Shown: one piece after another, positions 56,937-64,000 of the stretch
How the letters are laid out: the number at the start of each line of letters is the position of its first letter
Position numbering within the stretch: position 1 is the stretch's first letter
NCBI GenBank assembly: GCA_037367405.1
Contig: JAZKJV010008266.1
Span: forward strand, 62,001 to 126,000
Direction of reading: 5' to 3'
Length of the DNA: 64,000 bases
From: Ottelia alismoides
Taxonomy: Eukaryota; Streptophyta; Magnoliopsida; Alismatales; Hydrocharitaceae
Translations under genes and position numbers: made by a program
Notes under the pieces: model-generated
What the model was told of the DNA's origin: nothing
The model's database searches: none
What the model saw: the letters and a program-made list of their open reading frames with translations, nothing else

Positions 56937-58036
56937 ATGTCAGAAAGTAAAGTCGATATGCCCTCCATAGACGCATTCAAAGGTCCAGTGCCAATAGTCA
57001 AAGATGGATGGGACGGACTATGAGCTCTAGGCGTTGCAGTTCATGAGTCTCATGAAGTCGAACGGTAAGAAGCATATACTTACCGAGGATGAGCCGGCAG
57101 AGAAGACTGGGATCTATGCCTCCTGGGAGGCCGATGATTCTTATGCCAAGGTTTGGCTATCAGGAACACTGTCGTTGGAGATTGCCAATGATGTCCTCCA
57201 TCAGCCCACCGCCAAGGTGATGTGGGATATACTGGCTGCCACATATTCACAGGTTCGGAACGAGACCAAGATGTTACAGCTCCAGCATGATATTTTTACG
57301 ATGAAGCAGAATGGGCGGCCGCTTCACTCTTTGTACACGTCCCTGCGGGAGATATTTGAGAAACTATATAGCACTATACCACTCACGGCTACTCCAGAGT
57401 AGCAGAAGACCTTCCGGAATGCTACCATGGTGGGCGTACTACTAGCAGCACTTGATCCTGAGTATGAGTCAGCCTGCTCTCAGATACTTCCCTATGCTAC
57501 TATTCCTCCTATGGAGGAAGTTTACCGGAGGCTCAGTCGCATCTCTGTTTCTTCCAGCACATCTACTCCACCTCCTTCGGTGATGGCTGTATCGCGAGGA
57601 AGATGTGGTCAATCTTCCTTTCCTGGACGTGGATCTCATGGCCGAGGAGGTCGTTTTGGCCAGCCGTGCACTTTCTGTCATCGCACAGGTCACTCAGAGG
57701 ATACATGCTATTCTAAGCATGGGTTTCCAGCATCGGCCAATGGTTTAAATATCGGTTTCGGATATCGTATCGATACCCTGTCAGTACAAAATTTCGATGA
57801 CATTTCGCCCATATTGACCACCATTTGTGAAGAAATGACTGGAAACTGCCTTCATATCGCCATTTCGCTCGAGATTTCGGTACCTTGTCGAAACCGAAAT
57901 TTCGCCGAAATTTCACGAAATTTGAAACCATGGCATCAGCGCGTGTAACCGAGCATGTTGCATATCCGTCTGCATCCACTCTAGATCACCGGTTCGACGA
58001 GCTTGTGGCGTGCCTGCGTGATATTATGCCTTAATA
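56937..58036 (+). pseudogene. copia gag, copy F
   Basis: MSESKVDMPSIDAFKGPVPI begins the protein. An extra base near 57002 and a TAG at about 57030 break it. It then reads on through SNGKKHILTEDEPAEKTGI, PTAKVMWDILAATYSQV, a stop at 57400, and GVLLAALDPEYESA to a CCHC knuckle CTFCHRTGHSEDTC. The MITE at 57738-57932 lies just after the knuckle. The gag tail (DHRFDELVACLRDIMP) resumes beyond it and stops at 58034. Confidence 0.88.
57738..57932. mobile_element. hAT-type MITE, copy 3 (195 bp)
   Basis: Runs from CAATGGTTTAAATATC to AAATTTGAAACCATG with imperfect inverted ends. The 8-bp flanks GCATCGGC and GCATCAGC differ at one base. More diverged than copies 1 and 2. Confidence 0.78.
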
Positions 58037-58079
58037 ATCTACTGATTCTCCAGGTGGATCTTCAGATATTGCCGCTTCA

Positions 58080-61000
58080 GCATCTGCCAGTACTTCTGCC
58101 GCTGCCAGTACCTCAAGTAGTGCTACTGCCTTTACATCTTGTCATGATCTTTCAGATTGGATTATGGATTCTGGCGCAACCCATCACCTCTGCCGTAACA
58201 GAGATAGACTTGAGTCATACATGGACATTCCTCCTGGACGCTCAGTGCTCATAGTTGATGGGACTCATTCCCCCATCGTTGGACAGGGGGAGATCACATT
58301 GCCACATTCTATGCATTTACAGAATGTTCTACATGCTCCTGATTTTTCCATGAATTTATTATCCATTAGTCAGATTACGAAGGATTTGCACTGTCGTGCT
58401 ATATTTGACCCATCGTCTCTCATTTTTCACATACTAATGGGCAGGGTGATTGGCTGTGGCTTTAAGCAGAATGGTCTCTATAGTCTGGTCCGGAATTCAT
58501 ATGCTGGTGTCCCTTCCCATTCACCCGGATCAGTCTCTCCATACTCCTGGCATCTACGCTTTGGTCACCTCCCGCTCCAGAAGATGCGTCATCTGTTTCC
58601 TCAGATCTCTCCGAGTTCGTCGTTTCGTTGTGAAGCTTGTCAGTTGGGAATGCATCATTGTTCTAGCTTCCCTAGTCGTCAGATTCGGAGCAGTAGCTCC
58701 CCATTTGAGTTGTTTCATATTGATATTTGGGGTCTGAGCCGTATTCCTGATCATCGGAGAAGCAAGTTCTATCTGGTTGTAGCTAATGACTTTTCTCGTG
58801 TATCTTGGGTTTTTCTTTTAAAGAATAAATCTGAAGGAGGGTATGTTATTAAAAATCTTATCATCGAAGTGCAGAATGTTTTTTCTTCTTCTGTCAAATA
58901 TGTTCGTACGGATAATGCATTGGAATTCTGCACTCGCTCTCTCTCCCACTTCTTTTCGTCCAAAGGTATTATTCATCAAACCACCTGTGCTTACACATCT
59001 CAACAGAATGGAGTGACAGAGAGAAAACATCGTCACCTTCTTGATATCACTCGAACCCTTCTTATCCAGAGTTGTGCGCCTATCACTTTTTGGGGATGCT
59101 GTCCTTACAGCCTGATACCTTGTCAATCGCATGCTGTCCTCTGTTCTTGGTGAGAAAATTCTTCTTTCCTTTATTTTCCCAGATAAGGAATTGTTTTCAC
59201 TTACTCTCGTGTCTTTGGTATTGTTGCCTTTGTTCACCACTTGTCTCCTGGTCTTGACAAACTCTCTCCTAGAGCCGTCAAGTGTGTCTTTGTAGGTTAC
59301 TCTCGGACTCAGAAGGGTCATCGTTGTTATTACCCCATAAACTAGAAATATTTGGTAAGTGCTGATGTTACATTTTTTGAGTCCGTTATGTACTCCCCTG
59401 CGGGTGACAGGTTGGCTTCTTCCACAACTAATGATGATGTCTATGTTCCTCCTCCTAGTCTGAGTCCACCTGTGTCCATTCCTATCCCAGTTGTCACGCC
59501 ACCACCACCACAACCAACTATCCCACCATTACCTAAATTCTATACACGTCGGTCATGTCCTGCTCAGGCGGCACGTCAAGAATCCATCACGCCTCAGGTA
59601 TGTTCAGATTCTATTACTAATGATGGGTCAGATAATGTAAATGTGCTGGATTCTTCGTTGCAGGAGGATGCACCATCGAGTGTAGTGGACGGTGATCTTG
59701 ATGTCCCTATTGCTATTCGGAAGCAGAAACGGACTTGCGCGTCTTATCCCTTTGCTTCCCAGGTTTCCTTTCACCGTCTCACAGGAGACTTTTAGAGATT
59801 TGCTGCAGCTTTCTCCTCCGTGGAGATACCACGGACTTATCAAGAGGCAATGAAAATTGTCTGCTGGAGATTGGCTATGGAAGAAGAAATGCATGCTTTA
59901 CAGTCCCGCAGTACATGGAGCCTGGTTACTGCTCCATCTGGCGCATCTATTGTTAGCTGCAAATGGGTGTTTACAGTTATATACCATGCAGATGGTAGTC
60001 TTGATTGGTACAAGGCAAGACTTGTTGCGGGAGGTTTTACACAAACCTATGGTGTGGACTATTTGGATACATTCTCTCTAGTGGCTCGGCACTCTATTCT
60101 TCGCATTCTTTTATCGGTTGCTGTGGTACGTGACTGGTCAATTTTTCAACTTGATGTCAAGAACGCATTCTTGTATGGAGATTTGCAGGAAGATGTCTAC
60201 GTGCAGCAGCCACCGGGGTTCACTGATGAGGGGGAGAATCATATGGTGTGTAGACTTCACAAGGCGATATATGGCCTTAAACAGAGTCCAAGGACGTGGT
60301 TCCAGAAGCTTTCCCACCTAATTGAACGACATGGATTCAAAAGATCAAATGCGGATCGCTCGTTGTTTATTCAGAAGACTTCTAGCGGTACGGTCGTCAT
60401 CATGGTATATGTTGATGATATTCTGGTTACATGAGATGACGTTCAGGGAGTAGAGATGGCAAAAGCATTCTTGAGCTGTCAGTTTGTTACGAAGGATCTT
60501 GGTACAGTAAGATATTTTCTGGGGTTGGATTTGCCAGGAATGCACAGGGTCTGGTGATGACCCAAACGAAATATATTACAGATTTGCTGATTGAAACATG
60601 CATGGTTGGATGTAGACCATCGAGCACTCCTATGGATCCAAGTATGAAACTGTATGACAATGATACTGTTGAAGTGGACAGCAGAAGATATATAGAGATG
60701 GTGGGTAAGCTTCTTTATATCACTATAACTCGACCCGATATTGCTTTTGCAGTAAGTCGGGTGAGTCAATTTATGGAGCAGCCAAGACAGGTTCATATGG
60801 ATGCCATATACATGATGCTGAGGTATCTAAAGTCTTCTCCAGGCTCAGGGTTGCTGTTTAGAAAGAACACAGATTTATCAATTTCAGCGTGTGCAGACGC
60901 AGATTATGCTGGGTGTCCTAAGGATCGTTAGTCTACTTCAGGCTTTGCCATTTTTGTGGGGAGCTCTCTGGTTTCTTGGAAAAACAAGAAACATACTGTT

Positions 61001-61360
61001 GTGGCGAGATCTAGCGCTGAATCTGAATATAGGGCCATGGCGCAAGTTTACATGGAGATGATGTGGGTTCGAGCCGTATTAGAAGACTTACATATAGATG
61101 TACCTTTACCCATGCAGCTTCAGTGTGACAATCAAGCAGCTTTGTTTATTGCCAACAATCCAGCATTTCACGAAAGAACAAAGCATATCGAAGTATATTG
61201 CCACTACACTAGAGATATGATCGAGAAGGGCTTGATTTCTACTTCACACGTTAGTTCAGAGGATCAGACTGCCGACATATTTACCAAGCCATTGCTCAGA
61301 GGATCCTTTCAGCGATGTTCTTCCAAGCTGAGCATGATTGACATCTATGCTCCATCTTGA
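58080..61360 (+). pseudogene. copia pol, copy F: protease, integrase, RT, RNase H
   Basis: Protease has its catalytic motif intact (MDSGATHHLC). Pre-integrase/integrase has WHLRFGH and CEACQLG (zinc), then the DDE residues in [16 protein letters not shown] and NGVTERKHRHL. RT shows QLDVKNAFLYGDLQEDVYV and MVYVDDILVT. RNase H shows ADADYAGCPKD and ARSSAESEYRAMA, ending IDIYAPS. Lesions: frameshift near 59150, stops near 59340, 59795 and 60434, a one-base deletion near 60530, and a stop at 60930. All catalytic residues are still present. Confidence 0.93.
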
Positions 61361-61367
61361 GGGGGAG

Positions 61368-61512
61368 TGTAGAGATTTATGTGATGTTATTATGTACCAT
61401 TTCTTATTTTCTATTTTCTTCTGGACTCTTATGTAATTTACCCATGGGTGCTCTCTATATTAGAGAGCCTTGGGTTCTGTGGAATATATAGATTACACAT
61501 TTTCCACCAACA
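61368..61512 (+). repeat. 3' LTR of copia copy F
   Basis: Starts TGTAGAGATTTATG after the polypurine tract TTGAGGGGGAG and ends CACCAACA, followed by the ATAGT duplication. Confidence 0.93.
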
Positions 61513-61517
61513 ATAGT

Positions 61518-62358
61518 CTTGTATTTTTTCATCTTGGAGTCCCGTGGAAAAGTTTTTGGTTGTGTGACGACTTTGAGTTGTACCAAGTCTAAAACCACGT
61601 GAATTTATTTTTGTGTTCCATGTTTTTTATTATACCATTTTTCATCCATATGGTATTTTAAATATGATCTAAATTTTAGTTTCTATAAAAGTTATTTAGA
61701 TTCATCCTTCAATATATTGTTATGACATGTGGTTCTTTTATTAGATAACTACGCCATCGAGCTTGGGGTCCTAACCTTTTTACAATGATACCCCCCGTTG
61801 ACTTCAGCTTTACCAATAAGTAAATCAACTTCGTTCAAACCCACAATCTAACATAACACGCGACATTGAAGTTGACTTAACATCGTTGTTTTTGGACAAG
61901 CTTTACTAGGTTTTTATTGGAGGAAAACACAACAATATTATGGAAGTTAGGCTTTCAGATATCATGGTTAGATTTCTTAGATAATTGTCTATTGAGGATG
62001 ATCCCTCGACAATGAGTTGTGTGCTTGTAATACTATGATTATGTCATAACGATGAGAAGATTCCTTTATCACTTGAGGTCTCTTCTCATTAAGTGGATTG
62101 GGTCAGACCATCTTGAATATGCTAAATAAAATAGCATTGCTATAAATATGATTGATAACATTGCTATGTACATTTTGACCCTCAATATATAGTTAAAACC
62201 AATGGTAAATTTACGAAGACTCCCTCTAACACACAGAAAAATGTGGAATGAATAATATGATATATTGAATAGTATGTCCTAGATTTCATTATATAGAGAA
62301 ATGCTAGGGTGAGTATTGATTCTAGGGAAGGGTAAGGGCTCTTTTTATGTAAAGAGGT
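61518..62358. other. AT-rich sequence without a recognisable gene
   Basis: No domain, no repeat shared with the window and no clear organelle similarity was seen. Confidence 0.55.
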
Positions 62359-63045
62359 TGTTGGAGTATTTGGTTGTGCGCCATATGAGTTGTATGAGGG
62401 TAAATGGATCTCTCTAAGATCTATTTACCCTATCCATATGTTTAGTTCCACATCTACCAGTGGTGGGACTTGGAGGCTCTGTGGAGGCTATATAAGGAGC
62501 CCCAGACCTCCTGTATCCTTGGAGAAAAAGGAATGCAATATCCGCCCCTTTGAGGGCTTATCTCGTGGTTTCATCCCGCTCCTTAGGGAGTAGGGTTCCA
62601 CGTAAAAATCTTGTGTTCCAAGTTTATATTTATGTTCTTATGCTCTGTTTATCATTCCGCTTCTGCATTTCTTTTTCCTAACATGGTATCAGAGCGGTTC
62701 GGTTCTCGAGATCCGAAGGCATCTAGGGTTTTCTGAACCCTAGTTTCTCATGAGCATAGTTCCAGATGGGGGCACCACGCCGCACAGCCGCATCTCCTGG
62801 CAGTGCACATTGGCACCTCTTCCAGCATGCGGGAACCCCAGACGGCTGCCAAGCCGCAAAAATCAACAACAAGGGTTCCATATTAACAGCAACACTCCCC
62901 CATTATCTGCATCTGCTGTGATAACATTGCATAAAATGATTATCGAGAAATCATTTTATGTTTGTTATCTTATCGAGATTCGATTCAAATTCTCATTTTG
63001 ATTATTTATGTTCAAGTTGTAAGATTTATTATCAGTTGTTTCTGG
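62359..63045 (+). mobile_element. 5' LTR and leader of a further LTR retrotransposon
   Basis: A candidate LTR (62359-62683, 325 bp) begins TGTTGGAGTATT and ends CCTAACA. It is followed directly by TGGTATCAGAGCGG, a tRNA-Met primer-binding site. CTATATAAGGAGCC at about 62488 is a likely TATA region. About 350 bp of leader follow without a readable gag before a LINE begins, so the rest is deleted, displaced or outside the window. Confidence 0.65.
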
Positions 63046-63049
63046 AGAT

Positions 63050-64000
63050 TTTCTCTTATTTAGTTCCAATAATCTTTTCATAGCAAACACTCTTTTTAAG
63101 AAGAGGAGGAGCATTTAATTACTTATAAGAGTGGCTCAACTAGAACACAGATAGATTACTTTGCGTTGAGGAGAAGAGATCGGTTGTGTTGCAAAGATTG
63201 CAAAGTAATCCCTGGAGAGAGTTTGACAACCCAACATCGCTTGTTAGTCTTGGATTTACAAATAAATAGGGCTGGTAAAGAAAGGAAGGTTCCTAAGATC
63301 ACTAGAACTAGGTGGTGGAATCTTCTGCTGAAGCAATCAAGCTTCAGGGAGAAGGTTTTAGAAGACTTATCTTGGGATTGTAGCGGTAGTGCAAACGAGA
63401 TGTGGGAGGCGGTAGCATCTTGTATTCGAAAGGTAGCCAAAGAGATGCTAGGCGAGTCAAAAGGAGGAGCTCCGGGTCAAAAGGAGGCTTGGTGGTAGAA
63501 GTGAAGGGGTGCAAGAGAAGCTAAAAATTAAAAGAGCTTGCTTTAAAGCTATGTCTAAAGATAGAACAGAGGAAACTGTCACAAACTATAAAATAGCGAA
63601 GAAGGAAGCAAAGAAGGCTGTAAGCGAAGCTAAGTCAAAAGCTTATGAGGTTTTGTATAAAAATCTCAACTCTAAGGAGGGCCAGAAGGATATATTCAGG
63701 TTGGCCAAAGCAAGAGAAAGAAAGACCAAAGACCTTTCTCAAGTGTGATGCATTAAGGACGAGGAAGGTCACGTGCTTGTTACTCAGAAGGATATAGAGA
63801 CTAGATGGGAGCAGTACTTCCATAAACTTTTCCATTGGAGAAGGAAGTAGAGAGATCACTTTGGGTGATCTAGCTAGTAGTGAAAGTTACTTGAATCGTG
63901 CATGCTATAGACGAATACAAAGAAAAGAAGTAGAGGAGGCTTTGAAGTCTATGAGACCTGGAAAGGTGTTGGACCGGATGACATCCCAGTAGAAGTATGG
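63050..64000 (+). mobile_element. RTE-type LINE, 5'-truncated, continues past the window
   Basis: Reading starts in the endonuclease C-terminus (SGSTRTQIDYFALRRRDR; VIPGESLTTQHRLLVLDL). The linker follows (KITRTRWWNLL; KKEAKKAVSEAKSKAYE; IFRLAKARERKTKDL; DIETRWEQYFHKLF), then the start of RT (RIQRKEVEEALKSMRPGK). This wording is typical of plant RTE-clade LINEs, unlike the L1-type LINEs elsewhere in the window. Frameshifts lie near 63115, 63498, 63830 and 63960. Confidence 0.85.

Larger units (their letters stand above)
56417..61512 (+). mobile_element. Ty1/copia element, copy F, most complete of its family
   Basis: LTRs at 56417-56566 and 61368-61512, with an exact 5-bp target duplication ATAGT at 56412-56416 and 61513-61517. 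Contains a primer-binding site, leader hairpin, gag, protease, integrase, RT and RNase H in copia order, plus MITE 3 inside gag-pol. LTRs differ at about ten positions by eye. Several point lesions make it inactive, but it serves as the reference for the deleted copies in this window. Confidence 0.95.

Noticed and set aside
56572..57001. Long minus-strand frames opposite the start of copia F
   Set aside because: Antisense of the GC-rich leader and gag; no domain, and matching frames in other copies differ entirely.

Overview
This window looks like nuclear DNA of a flowering plant. It is almost entirely transposable elements, with one recognisable host gene, the plasma-membrane Na+/H+ antiporter SOS1 (NHX7). 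Three SOS1 exons are visible on the + strand (20795-20979, 45811-45864, 45952-46058). The first two are separated by an intron of about 24.8 kb packed with nested elements. No upstream or downstream SOS1 exon was found, so the gene either continues outside the window or is a remnant. The third exon is one base short for its reading frame. Exon residues such as KPEVGT resemble my memory of monocot SOS1; this hints weakly at a monocot or early-diverging angiosperm.

Layout. 1-10014: a Ty3/gypsy chromovirus on the minus strand with about 3.56-kb LTRs, no gag, a broken pol and a probable spliceosomal intron before the chromodomain. 10015-12107: no gene, with a minisatellite and an AT-rich repeat tract. 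12108-14764: a decayed L1-type LINE. 15012-18838: copia copy A. 19012-20300: a MITE candidate and an older copia tail. 20795-45810: an SOS1 exon and the giant intron. The intron holds a MULE fragment, a decayed LINE split by a palindromic inverted-LTR insertion, copia copies B, C, D, H and I, pieces of another copia (E), and a minus-strand LINE. 45811-46058: two SOS1 exons. 46690-56290: probable organelle-derived DNA (mitochondrial-like, then plastid rpoC1) split by an almost intact LINE (48483-54226). 56417-61512: copia copy F, the most complete copy. 62359-62683: the 5' LTR of a further LTR element. 63050-64000: an RTE-type LINE running off the end.

Nothing here is an operon or pathway. The order of events can be read from target-site duplications (TSDs) and nesting. 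The main unexplained signal is in the copia family with about 150-bp LTRs (seven copies: A, B, C, D, F, H, I). All six copies that keep the 5' leader carry a hairpin of up to 15 bp whose stem bases co-vary between copies. Its loop contains GTCTACA, and the complement TGTAGAC lies 11-12 nt downstream in every copy, a short distance before the gag start. This looks like a conserved pseudoknot, switch or packaging RNA element. The second is a TSD-flanked insertion made of two LTRs in inverted orientation (23476-24718).

All calls come from reading the sequence. No alignment, database or folding program was run.
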